A stretch of DNA of 64,000 bases, from the NCBI GenBank assembly GCA_963814955.1, contig CAWFEX010000006.1:1-64000 (forward strand), in the 5' to 3' direction. Below the pieces are notes generated by a model. That model did not search any database. It saw nothing but the letters and a program-made list of their open reading frames with translations, and was not told where the DNA came from. This document shows positions 1 through 8,992 of the stretch, in pieces. The stretch is from DATCJA01 sp963814955 (GTDB taxonomy: Bacteria > Acidobacteriota > Vicinamibacteria > Vicinamibacterales > UBA2999). The position numbers and the translations under genes are program-made. How positions within the stretch are numbered: the stretch's first letter is position 1; each line of letters opens with the position of its first letter.

Positions 1-1
1 T

Positions 2-325
2 CGCAGCACCAGCTATGGCGGCGACGTCCGAAATGAAGGCGTCGCCTCGTCGGCGCGTCTTCGCCCGAACGGGACCATCGCTCCGCGCAACAACCTCGTC
101 GGCGATCCGATTCACCGGATCGACGTCCGCGCACAGCATCGGACGAGGCTCGGTGGCACACGCACGATCGATGCGCTCGTCGAGGTGTACAACCTGTTCA
201 ATCGCGCAAACTACGGCACCTATACAACGCAGGAAAGCAACGCGCAGTACGGACTGCCGTCGTTCAACAGCAATATCGCGTTCAGGTCGCGCTCCATGCA
301 ACTGGGGTTCAGGCTCGCGTTCTGA
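2..325 (+). CDS. TonB-dependent receptor, C-terminal fragment (5' cut off by window edge)
   Basis: The frame starting at base 2 is open to a TGA at 323-325 and encodes 107 residues. It holds a stretch PRNNLVGDPIHRIDV, then VEVYNLFNRANYG, and ends in LGFRLAF. An NLFN(R/K)xNYG motif followed by a short terminal strand ending in aromatic F is the usual end of the large acidobacterial outer-membrane TonB receptors that begin with a carboxypeptidase-regulatory-like domain. These import ligands across the outer membrane. Only the last strands are visible, so substrate cannot be inferred. The stop lies just before a palindrome at 327-363. Confidence 0.75.
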   Translation, partial: RSTSYGGDVRNEGVASSARLRPNGTIAPRNNLVGDPIHRIDVRAQHRTRLGGTRTIDALVEVYNLFNRANYGTYTTQESNAQYGLPSFNSNIAFRSRSMQLGFRLAF

Positions 326-326
326 A

Positions 327-363
327 GGGGTCAGACCCCGGGTCAGACCCGGGGTCTGACCCC
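327..363. repeat. GGGGTCAGACCCC-type palindrome
   Basis: Overlapping copies of GGGGTCAGACCCC and its complement make an almost perfect 37-bp palindrome between two convergent genes. It can fold on either strand and probably acts as a shared terminator. This motif family is dispersed in many bacterial genomes. The stop codon of the LysR gene (343-345, minus strand) lies inside it, so its last residues (VRPRV) are encoded by the repeat. Confidence 0.75.
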
Positions 364-1266
364 AAATCCAAATACCTCGCTGCGGGCAGCGCTCGTGATC
401 GCCGCCACGCCGGCATGCTTGAGACGCCGTTCGGCGGAAATTACGTAATACCGCTCGCGGACGACCGACGTCCGTCCGACAACCGCCACGCGCCGGCTTC
501 GAAGGACCTCGGCTTCGATCGCGGTTGGGGCCGCAAAAACGGCATTTCCCCGTTCTCCAAACGTGTTCAGAAGAGCCGGGTCTTCGAACTCCCCCGCCAC
601 CACGGGGTGAAGCTCTTCTGCATCGAACCACTGCTCGAGCGCCCGGCGAACCGATGTGCCAACCGTCGGCAGCAGCACCGGTGCGCCGTTCAGCGATCGT
701 GGAAAGCGACCGCGGAGGCGGCGTGCCAGCGCCTTTCCGGCAAAGAACGTCGTGCCCGATTCGCCCAGGAGATGGTTGAACACCTTGACGCGCACGTGCG
801 GAGGCGAGGGAGTGTCGCTGATGACCACATCCAAGGCGTGCGTCGCCAATCGAGCAAGAAGCTGTTCCGGATCGTCTTCCGTGCACGTAATCTGCAATGG
901 TTCCGGCCCTTCGACCGCCGGCCGCAGCAATCGGTACACGACCAGCTTGGGCACTGCATTAGCCACTCCCACCGCAAGCCGGACCGTGCGGCCCGACGGC
1001 CGACGCTTGAGCGTCTCCAGCAGCTCACTGCCGGCAGCGAAAATTTCCATAGCGTAGCGATCGACGACTCGGCCGACGTCGGTCAGCACGAGCGTACGCC
1101 CCTGGCGCTGAAACAGGCGCTCCCCGAGCGCCGCTTCCAGCGTCTTGATTTGCGCGCTGATGGCGGGCTGCGACAGGCGCAGCTTCTCGGCGGCCTTGGA
1201 AATTCCGCCTTCGCGGACGACCGTCCAGAAGTACAGAAGATGGTGGTAATTGAGTCCGCTCGTCAT
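343..1266 (-). CDS. nhaR: LysR-family transcriptional regulator, NhaR type
   Basis: The 307-residue protein begins MTSGLNYHHLLYFW, which matches the conserved start of NhaR regulators. The winged HTH covers about residues 5-65 (EGGISKAAEKLRLSQPAISAQIKTLE is split here as GISKAAEKLRLSQPAIS). The remainder is a LysR substrate-binding fold. NhaR proteins activate sodium/proton antiporter genes in response to Na+. An ATG three codons upstream (1275) is possible, but the 1266 start fits the family. The gene diverges from a P-type cation ATPase across a short AT-rich region, so it may control that pump rather than nhaA, which is absent here. The last residues come from a dispersed palindrome. Confidence 0.85.
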   Translation of the reverse strand: MTSGLNYHHLLYFWTVVREGGISKAAEKLRLSQPAISAQIKTLEAALGERLFQRQGRTLVLTDVGRVVDRYAMEIFAAGSELLETLKRRPSGRTVRLAVGVANAVPKLVVYRLLRPAVEGPEPLQITCTEDDPEQLLARLATHALDVVISDTPSPPHVRVKVFNHLLGESGTTFFAGKALARRLRGRFPRSLNGAPVLLPTVGTSVRRALEQWFDAEELHPVVAGEFEDPALLNTFGERGNAVFAAPTAIEAEVLRSRRVAVVGRTSVVRERYYVISAERRLKHAGVAAITSAARSEVFGFGVRPRV

Positions 1267-1294
1267 CTGACGCACACCTCGACATTTGAATACA

Positions 1295-1336
1295 TAACAA
1301 AAATCTTACGATTAACTCACAACTATCTATTTGTTA
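1295..1336. promoter_or_regulatory. Candidate LysR operator between nhaR and the ATPase
   Basis: The region between the divergent genes is strikingly AT-rich for this genome. It contains the inverted pair TAACAAA (1295-1301) and TTTGTTA (1330-1336). LysR regulators commonly bind such interrupted dyads between their own gene and a divergent target. The assignment as operator is inference. Confidence 0.4.
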
Positions 1337-1469
1337 AAAGCTGATCGACGCACTATCGTCGGATCCAGGTCTGCTCTGAATCGAACACCTCATGTGATGA
1401 AAGCAGTACCGACTCCCTGAACCTACCTCGACAGCACCCGTCACCCAGGACGATGTCATCTGGCATACC

Positions 1470-4115
1470 TTGCCGGTCGGCATTGCACTCGACCACCTGG
1501 CCACTGGGTTCGACGGTCTTTCCGCGTCGAACGCCGAACAACGCCTTCGTCTCCACGGCGCGAACGAGCTCGAAACAACGACGCGCGAATCCGCGTGGCG
1601 CACTCTGGCCGCCCAGTTCCAGAACGTCCTGATTCTGATTCTGCTCGCCGGGACGATCGTGTCCGGCTTCCTCGGCCATACGCTCGAGGCAGTCGTCATT
1701 ACGGTCATTGTGCTGTTTGCGGTGCTCCTCGGGTTCATCCAGGAACACCGCGCCGGACGAGCGCTCGAGGCGCTGAAGAAGATGGCGGCCCCGAACGCGC
1801 GCGTGCGCCGCGACGGCGAGGAAATCATCGTTCCCGCGCGGGAGCTCGTACCCGGAGACCTCGTGCTTTTGCGAACCGGTGACCGGGTTCCCGCCGACGC
1901 TCGCGTCATCCAGGCCGTCGATCTTGCGATCGACGAAGCCGCGCTCACTGGAGAATCGGCAGCCGTAGAGAAGAAAACGGCGCCTCTCAGCGATCCACGG
2001 CTGCCGCTTGGCGACCGCACGAACATGACCTACGCGGGGACGATGGTCGTTCGCGGCCGGGGCCAGGCTCTCGTCGCCGCCACCGGGATGTCCACCGAGT
2101 TCGGGCGAATTGCCCGGATGGTGCAAACCGTCGAAGCAGGCCGCACACCGCTGCAGGAAAACCTCGACCGCCTCGGCGCCACCCTCGGCAAGGGCGCCCT
2201 CGCCGTAGTCGCGCTCGTCGTCGTGATCGGTCTGGTGCGGGGGTTGCCGGTTATTCAGATGTTCATGTTCGGCATTGCGCTTGCCGTGGCGGTGGTCCCG
2301 GAAGCGCTTCCCGCGGTGGTGACCATTTCGCTGGCCATCGGCGTGCGGCGAATGGTTCGGCGCAACGCTCTCGTTCGACGTCTGCCAGTCGTGGAAACCC
2401 TCGGCAGCACTTCGGTGATCTGTTCCGACAAGACAGGTACGTTGACCAGGAACGAGATGACGGTGAGGCGGCTGCTTGCCGGCGATCGGCTCCTCGAGCT
2501 GACCGGCATCGGCTACGACCCTACCGGCCAGCTGGTCGATCGGGGCCGTTCCGTCGAGCCGAGTGAGGAGGTCCTCGAGCTGCTCCGGGCGGCGGTCCTC
2601 GCATCTGACGCCCGGCTCGTCATGCGTGAAGGCAGATGGCAGGTCGACGGCGACCCGACTGAAGGCGCCCTGATCGTCGCAGCCGGCAAGGCTGGCCTGA
2701 CACCCGCCGACCTGAATGAACGTGAGCCGCGGACGGCTGAAATCCCGTTCACATCGGAACGGCGCCGAATGACCACCTTGCACCAGACGGCGGCCGGCAT
2801 CGTCGCCTACTCCAAGGGCGCCAGCGACGAAGTGCTGGCAAGCTGTACCAGACAGTCGGGGTCTGGCTTAGGCGTCGTGATGACCGAAGGCAGCCGCGAG
2901 CGCATCAGGGCGGTCGAGCAGCAGATGGCCGCCGAGGGGCTTCGCGTCCTCGCGATTGCACGCAAGTCCCGTGCGTCGCTCGAGCAGGCAGAGTCCGACA
3001 TGACCTTTCTCGGCCTGGTGGGCATGATGGACCCGCCTCGCGCAGAGGCGCGCGCCGCTGTGGAAACCTGCGAGGTCGCCCATATCCGGGCCATCATGAT
3101 CACCGGCGATCATCCGCTCACGGCCCGCACGATCGCCGCCGAGCTGACGATGCTGAAGGAGCATCGCGTCGTCACCGGCCGCGAGCTGGAGGCCATGACT
3201 GACCGCGACCTCGCCGGTCAGGTGGCGGATATTGCCGTCTACGCCCGTGTTTCACCCGCCGACAAGCTCCGCGTCGTCAATGCATGGCAGAGTCGTGGGG
3301 CGGTTGTCGCAATGACGGGGGACGGCGTCAACGACGCCCCGGCGCTCAAGAAGGCCGACGTCGGCATCGCGATGGGCATTACCGGGACCGACGTCAGCAA
3401 GGAAGCGGCGGCGGTGACCCTCCTCGATGACAACTTCGCCACGATCGTCGCGGCAGTCGAGGAGGGTCGGATTGTCTTTGGAAACATCAAGAAGTACTTG
3501 ATGTATCTGCTCTCCTGCAATGTCGGCGAGATCGTGCTCCTGGCCGGCGCGGTCATCGCCGGTCTGCCTCTTCCGCTGACAGCCGTCCAGATTCTCTACG
3601 TCAACCTCGCGACCGATGGACTGCCGGCGCTGGCTCTGGCAGTCGACCCACCCGAACGCGACCTGATGCAGAGAAAGCCCCGCGACCCACGCCTCGGCAT
3701 CTTCACGCGGCCGGTAGTCATGATGCTTCTGGTCGCTGGCCTCTGGTCCGCAGCCGTGAATATGACGCTGTTCATATGGCTGCTGAATGCGGGGCGCCCT
3801 CTCGCAGAAGTGATGGCACTGACCTTCGTCTTGTTGGTGCTGATTCAGTTCTTCAATGCGTATAACTGCCGATCCGACCGCTTGACCGTATTTCGCAAGC
3901 CATTCACCAATCGGTGGCTGAACACCGCCGTGGCGTGGGAACTGGTCGTCCTCGGCCTCATCGTGTATGTGCCGTTCTTCCAGCCTGCGTTCGGCACTTA
4001 CAGCCTCACAGCGGCCGATTGGATGTTGACGCTCGTGCTCGCGTTTTCGATTGTGCCGGTGTTGGAAATCGTCAAGTGGATGGCACGCCGCGGTTGGTTC
4101 GGGGAGTTGACGTAA
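1470..4115 (+). CDS. P-type cation-transporting ATPase (Ca2+/Na+ type, class II)
   Basis: The protein of 881 residues pumps cations across the inner membrane using ATP. It shows the cation-ATPase N-terminal domain, the actuator motif LTGES near residue 160, the phosphorylation motif SDKTGTLT near residue 320, the hinge TGDGVNDAPALKKAD near residue 616, and a C-terminal membrane domain that includes LYVNLATDGLPALALA. These mark a class II pump (SERCA/PMCA/Na+ type). The TTG at 1470 is the first usable start codon in this frame, but family-like sequence (DDVIWHTLPV) continues upstream to a TGA at 1398. The true start may lie upstream behind a one-base error. The ATPase ends 5 bp before a convergent gene. 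Confidence 0.93.
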   Translation: MPVGIALDHLATGFDGLSASNAEQRLRLHGANELETTTRESAWRTLAAQFQNVLILILLAGTIVSGFLGHTLEAVVITVIVLFAVLLGFIQEHRAGRALEALKKMAAPNARVRRDGEEIIVPARELVPGDLVLLRTGDRVPADARVIQAVDLAIDEAALTGESAAVEKKTAPLSDPRLPLGDRTNMTYAGTMVVRGRGQALVAATGMSTEFGRIARMVQTVEAGRTPLQENLDRLGATLGKGALAVVALVVVIGLVRGLPVIQMFMFGIALAVAVVPEALPAVVTISLAIGVRRMVRRNALVRRLPVVETLGSTSVICSDKTGTLTRNEMTVRRLLAGDRLLELTGIGYDPTGQLVDRGRSVEPSEEVLELLRAAVLASDARLVMREGRWQVDGDPTEGALIVAAGKAGLTPADLNEREPRTAEIPFTSERRRMTTLHQTAAGIVAYSKGASDEVLASCTRQSGSGLGVVMTEGSRERIRAVEQQMAAEGLRVLAIARKSRASLEQAESDMTFLGLVGMMDPPRAEARAAVETCEVAHIRAIMITGDHPLTARTIAAELTMLKEHRVVTGRELEAMTDRDLAGQVADIAVYARVSPADKLRVVNAWQSRGAVVAMTGDGVNDAPALKKADVGIAMGITGTDVSKEAAAVTLLDDNFATIVAAVEEGRIVFGNIKKYLMYLLSCNVGEIVLLAGAVIAGLPLPLTAVQILYVNLATDGLPALALAVDPPERDLMQRKPRDPRLGIFTRPVVMMLLVAGLWSAAVNMTLFIWLLNAGRPLAEVMALTFVLLVLIQFFNAYNCRSDRLTVFRKPFTNRWLNTAVAWELVVLGLIVYVPFFQPAFGTYSLTAADWMLTLVLAFSIVPVLEIVKWMARRGWFGELT

Positions 4116-4120
4116 GATAC

Positions 4121-5190
4121 TCACCGCTCCCCGATGGCGTAGTGCCGGGCCCACGGCCGCGGATCGTTCGGATCCCAGTAGCCCGCATCACCAGGCACTC
4201 GTTCATCGACGACGCCGTCCGGCCGCGCGTAAATGTTGCTTGAAGGTCCGTTTGTGTCGGTGCACGTGCTGTACACCATTCGAGCGTTCTTGTCGTCGCG
4301 CCGGAATCGGAGGCGAGCGTGCAGCGGGTAAAGAAACGCCGCTGGATCGATAAGGTCACTTCACCAACGATTTCGTTCCCGATACGCTCATACCGCTCCA
4401 CCGCTGTGAACTCGTCGCTCCATTCGAACAGCGAATGAGTGGCGTTCCACCGTCTGATCTGATTAGTGTGAATCACAAGGGCGGCGCCGTCCCAGAAGCC
4501 GACTGACTCCCCGAGCCACTGCGGGAACTGCTGGTCCTCGGGTCGATGTCCTCTGGCATCCGTATACACCCACCGAACCTGCATGGACACGAGCGTATCG
4601 GTCAGCGTCAGCACCTGGTTTGGGCGAATCACCATCTGCTGGGGAGTCCGCCAGAGGCCGCGAATGAAACCATCGGGAAGGCAGAATGCCGCGGCCCACC
4701 AGTGACGCCCTTCAGCCTCGGCCTTGACCTGCTGGACGTAATACTCGCGGTACTGAGGTGTCAGCGCGGCGGCCATTGTGCTGGCCTGGATGTCGTCGCT
4801 GTCGAGCCACGTGGCTCCGCCGCCGGTCCACACGCCGTCCCAGTTCGGCAACGTGGCAGGCGTATGCTTGGTGCCGCCGCCCGCCTTCTTGAGCCACGCC
4901 TGGTAGTGCTCCCATGACGTCCGGAACTGGTAGGGAGACTTGATGTCGTACTTATCGGCGGCGGATCCCTTCTGGCCGAAGCGGTTTTCGACCTGCATGT
5001 CGGTGAGCTGGCGGGCGGTGTTGTAGAGGTAGTACGCAGGATCGGTCCAGCGTTCCCGGTCCTGACGATAATCCTTCGTCGTGAACAGGGTCGTGGACTG
5101 TCCAGCCGCCGACGCCACGACCGAGAGGTTTAAGGCCAGAATAACGATGGCGCCGGGTGCGGTCCGACGCGTTCGCGGCAGCTCATTCAT
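4121..5190 (-). CDS. Secreted protein of unknown function (acidobacterial DUF6152-partner family), frameshifted
   Basis: A signal peptide (about residues 10-30, ending SAAGQ) is followed by a roughly 330-residue exported domain with family motifs such as NWDGVWTGGG, CLPDGFIRG and GESVGFWDGAALVIHTN. Near 4350-4355 the frame breaks. Minus-strand sequence in another frame continues as IDPAAFLYPLHARLRF and ends DPRPWARHYAIGER with a stop at 4121-4123. The uncorrected frame would run to 4072, overlapping the ATPase. The start ATG at 5190 overlaps the end of the upstream DUF6152 gene, so the two are translationally coupled. Related proteins recur at 15.8, 51.6 and 52.9 kb. The biochemical role is unknown. 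Confidence 0.75.
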
Positions 5191-5566
5191 ACGTCTTCCC
5201 ATCTGCGGCAATCACCGAGGTGTAGTTGCCTCCGGGTCGTCCGTCCTTCAGCGGGTTGAGTTTCACGGTCACTATATCGCCAACTTTGAACGTGGATCGC
5301 TGTATGCCGCGTCGCTGCATGTTAGTGATATTCGACATCTCGACGGCCCACGAAGCGACCTCGTTGTTTTGACCCTTGACGTCCAGGTACAGGAACACGT
5401 GCGGATTTCTGTACGAATAACTCGTTACCGTCCCGCTGATCGTGATTTCCCGGCTCGTATCGAACATCGAGTGGGAATGATGCGCAGTTAGCGTTACCCC
5501 GGCGCAGGCGAGTCCCGCGATCAACACCGTGATACCAGTCAGCTTTCTCACGCTCGCCTCCATCAC
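5183..5566 (-). CDS. DUF6152 family exported protein
   Basis: This 127-residue protein has a signal peptide (about residues 7-28) followed by AHHSHSMFDTSREITISGTV, the HH-S/G start typical of mature DUF6152 proteins. The motif NPHVFLYLDV and a GD(I/Q)V-x-V strand near the C-terminus also fit. It is probably a small periplasmic beta-barrel-like (OB-like) protein of unknown role. Its stop overlaps the start of the downstream secreted protein, forming a two-gene operon. The same pairing is seen at 52.5 kb. Confidence 0.85.
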   Translation of the reverse strand: MMEASVRKLTGITVLIAGLACAGVTLTAHHSHSMFDTSREITISGTVTSYSYRNPHVFLYLDVKGQNNEVASWAVEMSNITNMQRRGIQRSTFKVGDIVTVKLNPLKDGRPGGNYTSVIAADGKTYE

Positions 5567-5867
5567 TGTGAGACCACGCCGCGTCTCTCACGTCCGTCGA
5601 TGTGCTCTTTGGATTAGTGATTTGTGATTTCTGACTTGGACCTGAAGCGCAGGTGTAGCACTTGCCGACGAAGCGGAAGAAAAATCTTCATGCTGCATCA
5701 ATCGACGATGTCTGTTGCAGCGCCAATCAGTGATCTTCAATCAGCGCGATTCTTGCTAAAGGCCGCAGCATCCCGCGCAATTAAGCGGTAATATCACACC
5801 AGCACCGACCTCCGGTCATGCGTGTTGGCTGTCACGGATCCACGATCAGCAAAGGGCAGGTATATCG
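5567..5867. other. Intergenic region between divergent genes
   Basis: About 300 bp without a convincing gene separate the leftward DUF6152 operon from the rightward HTH protein. It is AT-richer than its surroundings and probably holds both promoters. No clear operator, riboswitch or terminator was recognised. Confidence 0.5.
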
Positions 5868-5873
5868 GTGGTA

Positions 5874-6569
5874 ATGGAGCGTCCCGCGACCTTCTGCGCC
5901 AGCCTGAAGGCTGCGCGCGTGGCAAAAGGCGTCTCGCTTGAACAGATTGCCGCTTCCACAAAACTCAACGTCTCGCTGCTGAAAGGCCTCGAAAGAGGCG
6001 ACCTGTCGCGCTGGCCCACGGGGCTGTACCGACGCTCGTATCTGCGCGACTACGTTAGGGCGGTGGGCCTACCTATCACGTCGACGGTGGCCGAGTTCGT
6101 CCGCCTGTTTCCCGACGCAGACGATGCAAAAGTGGAAGACCGCGTCCCGACCGACGGAGCGGAGACACCGTTGCTGTCTCTTACTCTCGTGGACGATCGT
6201 GCGGACCGCGTCGCGCAGGCGGGCAGGCGGATCTCTGCCGCAGGCCTGGACGCCGCGCTCGTGACGACGCTGTCGGGCACGACAGCCTTACTGATTCCAG
6301 CGGATTTCCTGGGAACAGTCGCGATCGTCGCACTCGGGTACTATTCATTGGCGACCGCGGTACTTGGACACACGTTCGGAGCCCAGTGGGTGGTCCACCG
6401 CGGCGGGAAACGCTGGAGGAAGGCAGCCCCGTCCGCCAGTCGCCACGGGTTCCGCGAGCGGATTCATCGGCTGCGCGATCTGGCGGCGGCGCTCGGCTCC
6501 TCGATCGCTCGCGACAGCGTTCGCATGCCCCTGCACGCCCTGCTCCTTCGAATCCGCTTCCTTCGCTGA
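5874..6569 (+). CDS. RodZ-like helix-turn-helix membrane protein
   Basis: Residues about 8-70 form the RodZ-type HTH_25 domain (LKAARVAKGVSLEQIA, LERGDLSRWP, YRRSYLRDYVRAVGL). This domain binds MreB in true RodZ and DNA or proteins in relatives. A hydrophobic segment near residues 130-165 follows, then a basic tail. It lacks the large periplasmic beta-domain of classical RodZ, so it is only RodZ-like. An upstream in-frame GTG at 5868 is also possible. It is followed closely by a cytochrome peroxidase gene. Confidence 0.7.
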   Translation: MERPATFCASLKAARVAKGVSLEQIAASTKLNVSLLKGLERGDLSRWPTGLYRRSYLRDYVRAVGLPITSTVAEFVRLFPDADDAKVEDRVPTDGAETPLLSLTLVDDRADRVAQAGRRISAAGLDAALVTTLSGTTALLIPADFLGTVAIVALGYYSLATAVLGHTFGAQWVVHRGGKRWRKAAPSASRHGFRERIHRLRDLAAALGSSIARDSVRMPLHALLLRIRFLR

Positions 6570-6613
6570 AGTGCAACGATCTCCGCCGCCCGGGCGTAGT
6601 CTGGGTGGGCGAG

Positions 6614-7771
6614 ATGAGAAGAACTTTCGTAGGGCTGGTCGTCGGCGGCGCGACGCTCGGCGCGCTCCTGTACCTGGCGACGGACGCCAGCACCCAGGGG
6701 ATTGGCGGGGCGCTTCCCGAATCAGCGAAGGCTCCCGCAAACAACCCGACAACTCCCGCAAAAGTGGCACTGGGCAGGCTTCTGTTCTGGGATCCCGTGC
6801 TGTCGGGGCCCCGGGACGTGGCGTGCGCCACGTGTCATCACCCGCAATTCGGCTATGCGGAGAACCGGGACCTGTCGATTGGAGTGACGGGCGTCGGCCT
6901 GGGACACCGTCGCCGGTTCGAGCCCGGGGGGTCGATTCCGCTCGTCAAGCGCAACAGTCAGACGATTCTGAACGTCGCGTTCAGCGGAAGCGACGAAACA
7001 GGCGCCTACGACCCGGCAACAGCGCCGATGTTCTGGGATGTTCGCGTGCGCAGTCTGGAACTGCAGGCGCTCGAGCCGCTGAAAGCCCTCGAAGAGATGC
7101 GCGGCCGGACGTATCCCGAGGACGCCGCTGTGGAAACGGTTGTTGAGCGGCTGAACGCCATTCCCGAATACCGGCGGCTCTTTACGGCGGCGTTTGCCGA
7201 ACAGGCGGTGACGGCCGAAACGCTCGGTAAGGCGCTTGCGGCATTTCAGCGGTCGCTCACCGCCAACGACGCGCCATTCGACCGCTATATGCGCGGGGAT
7301 CGCAGCGCGATGACGGCGTCGCAGGTACGCGGCATGCGCCGTTTCGAGCGGGTGGGGTGCGTGAATTGCCACAACGGCACGATGTTCTCCGACTACAAGC
7401 TCCACGTGCTTGGTGTACCTGACAATCCCGTGCTGCCCCAGTCCGATGCGGGCGCCGAGGAACGGTACGCGTTTCGCACCGCCTCGCTGAGAAATCTCGC
7501 TTTTACCGCACCGTACATGCACAACGGTCTCTTTGCGACGCGGGAAGACGTTCTCGACTTCTATGACGACGTCGATTCCCGGCGGGGAAACGATCGCAAT
7601 GTCAACGTCAGCCGCGAACAGCTCGATCCGCTGTTGCGGCAGCTTCGCGGCGTCGACGATGATGACGAAGACCTGCTCGCATTTCTCGACGCGCTGAATG
7701 ACGAGTCGTTCGATCGAGCGATTCCACCGCGGATACCGAGCGGATTGACAGTTGGCGGAAAAATTCGCTAG
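6614..7771 (+). CDS. Di-heme cytochrome c peroxidase (CcpA/MauG family)
   Basis: The 385-residue periplasmic protein has an N-terminal membrane or signal segment (FVGLVVGGATLGALLYLA) and two heme c motifs, CATCH near residue 71 and CVNCH near residue 249. TLRNLAFTAPYMHNG-like sequence (ASLRNLAFTAPYMHNGLF) is the classic C-terminal signature of bacterial di-heme peroxidases. These reduce H2O2 with electrons from small cytochromes, or oxidise protein or small-molecule substrates in MauG relatives. The ATG at 6614 gives a proper leader; the frame is open further upstream but overlaps the preceding gene. Confidence 0.92.
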   Translation: MRRTFVGLVVGGATLGALLYLATDASTQGIGGALPESAKAPANNPTTPAKVALGRLLFWDPVLSGPRDVACATCHHPQFGYAENRDLSIGVTGVGLGHRRRFEPGGSIPLVKRNSQTILNVAFSGSDETGAYDPATAPMFWDVRVRSLELQALEPLKALEEMRGRTYPEDAAVETVVERLNAIPEYRRLFTAAFAEQAVTAETLGKALAAFQRSLTANDAPFDRYMRGDRSAMTASQVRGMRRFERVGCVNCHNGTMFSDYKLHVLGVPDNPVLPQSDAGAEERYAFRTASLRNLAFTAPYMHNGLFATREDVLDFYDDVDSRRGNDRNVNVSREQLDPLLRQLRGVDDDDEDLLAFLDALNDESFDRAIPPRIPSGLTVGGKIR

Positions 7772-7884
7772 CGGATCGACGCTCGCGCAGCGATGGCATC
7801 GCGCGATCGTTGACTCCTCATTCCCCCACCTGTAAGATCCGCCTCCTTGCCCTTGTCGCGCTGTCAGTAGCTGGAGGTTGCACC

Positions 7885-8253
7885 ATGCCCTCTCTCGACA
7901 CGCTGACCGATCGCATTCGTGCTGAGTTCGGCGGCCTTCGCGGTCTCAAAGTCACGTTCGCGCAGGCGTGCCGCCTGTGGCACGCCGACGAAACAAAGTG
8001 TCTGGCCGCGCTCGAAGCACTGGTCGATGAAGGATTTCTGCGTCGAAGTGCGTCAGGTGCGTTCATCGCCCTGCCCAAGCCGGATCGACGGGCGGTAAAG
8101 GCGGCGCTCGCGGAGACGCCGAGCGTGCGTTGCCCTCATTGTTACCACTTGAACGCAGTCAGCGGCGGCCGTGGAGCCACTGCCCACACGCCGTTTCGAT
8201 GTGTGGCGTGCTGGCGCATCGTCACTGTCGCGGAGAAGATCGCGGAGGCGTGA
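7885..8253 (+). CDS. Small winged-helix/zinc-ribbon-like protein
   Basis: A strong Shine-Dalgarno (GGAGG at about 7873) selects the ATG at 7885, giving 122 residues. Residues about 5-75 resemble a winged helix (FAQACRLWHADETKCLAALEALVDEGFLRR). The C-terminal part carries CPHC and CVAC about 23 residues apart, a likely zinc ribbon. It may be a small transcriptional regulator. No family name can be given. It converges on the cupin gene downstream. Confidence 0.6.
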   Translation: MPSLDTLTDRIRAEFGGLRGLKVTFAQACRLWHADETKCLAALEALVDEGFLRRSASGAFIALPKPDRRAVKAALAETPSVRCPHCYHLNAVSGGRGATAHTPFRCVACWRIVTVAEKIAEA

Positions 8254-8295
8254 GACGCCCGGTCCAAACCAGCTCTGCCAAGGCTACGGTGGGGC

Positions 8296-8940
8296 CTACG
8301 ATTGTTCCTTACACCTGACGTTCGAATAACCAGAGCGAAAGGCCGTCACGGTGCCTGCGTCCGGATCGAACTTGTGCCTCCAGACGCACGCGGTGTCGTT
8401 GGCGAGCAGGTGAATCGACACTGACGCCGTCTCCGAGACGGTCTTCACGTAATGGATGTCGCCGTCGGGCGGCAGCAGCACATAGAAATCGCCGGCTTGT
8501 ACCGTCTGCTGTGTTGCCACCCGAAGCTTCGCCTGTTCCGGCTGGGTCCCGTCGTCCAGTCGCGCGTAAGTGGTGTCGAGCTGAGCACCGCGATAGACAC
8601 CCACGAGGCCCCACGCCAGGTGATCGTGTACGGGCGTCGAGGCGCCCGCAGGGACCACGAGCGAAAACAGACAAAGCGACCCGTCTTCGGCTCGATAGAG
8701 CGCGTACTGCCCGATGCCTCCACCCATGCCGCTCCGGTGATCGGCCTGCGCAAATTCATCGGGCAGCCATCCGTCTGCGGCGAGCAGCCGGGCAAACGCC
8801 GGTCTGAGCGCTGCGACCCGGGCGCCGTTGTCGGGGATCGAGTCCGCGATCCGGCGGGCTTCGTCGATCAATGCGCGGATCTCGGGCACGTCGACGATGA
8901 ACCCGAAGTCATGGTTCTGGTGATGCCCGAGGTCGCACAT
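8296..8940 (-). CDS. Thiol-dioxygenase-like cupin (cysteine dioxygenase type I family)
   Basis: The 214-residue protein has the cupin metal-binding motif PVHDHLAWGLVGVYRG followed by a later GDIHYVKT and a C-terminal SIHLL. This order is characteristic of iron-dependent thiol dioxygenases (cysteine or 3-mercaptopropionate dioxygenase-like), which oxidise a thiol to a sulfinate. It is cytosolic with no leader. The ATG at 8940 (MCDLGHHQNHDFGF) is chosen as the start because the frame further upstream is the antisense of the neighbouring terB-like gene. Confidence 0.78.
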   Translation of the reverse strand: MCDLGHHQNHDFGFIVDVPEIRALIDEARRIADSIPDNGARVAALRPAFARLLAADGWLPDEFAQADHRSGMGGGIGQYALYRAEDGSLCLFSLVVPAGASTPVHDHLAWGLVGVYRGAQLDTTYARLDDGTQPEQAKLRVATQQTVQAGDFYVLLPPDGDIHYVKTVSETASVSIHLLANDTACVWRHKFDPDAGTVTAFRSGYSNVRCKEQS

Positions 8941-8992
8941 GATGTCACCTTTTCTGGCGGGTCCAATAGCACCCCGCCCCACGCTACTCGTT

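Noticed and set aside
415..1344. Long open frame on the plus strand across nhaR
   Set aside because: It is the antisense of a clear LysR gene, has no recognisable domain and shows basic, repetitive composition typical of GC-rich shadow frames.
1353..2783. 476-residue minus-strand frame across the ATPase
   Set aside because: It lies opposite a strongly conserved P-type ATPase, is rich in His/Arg/Gly and has no family features.
4072..4120. Extension of the secreted protein into the ATPase end
   Set aside because: The extension arises only from a frame break near 4352. The homologous C-terminus in another frame stops at 4121.
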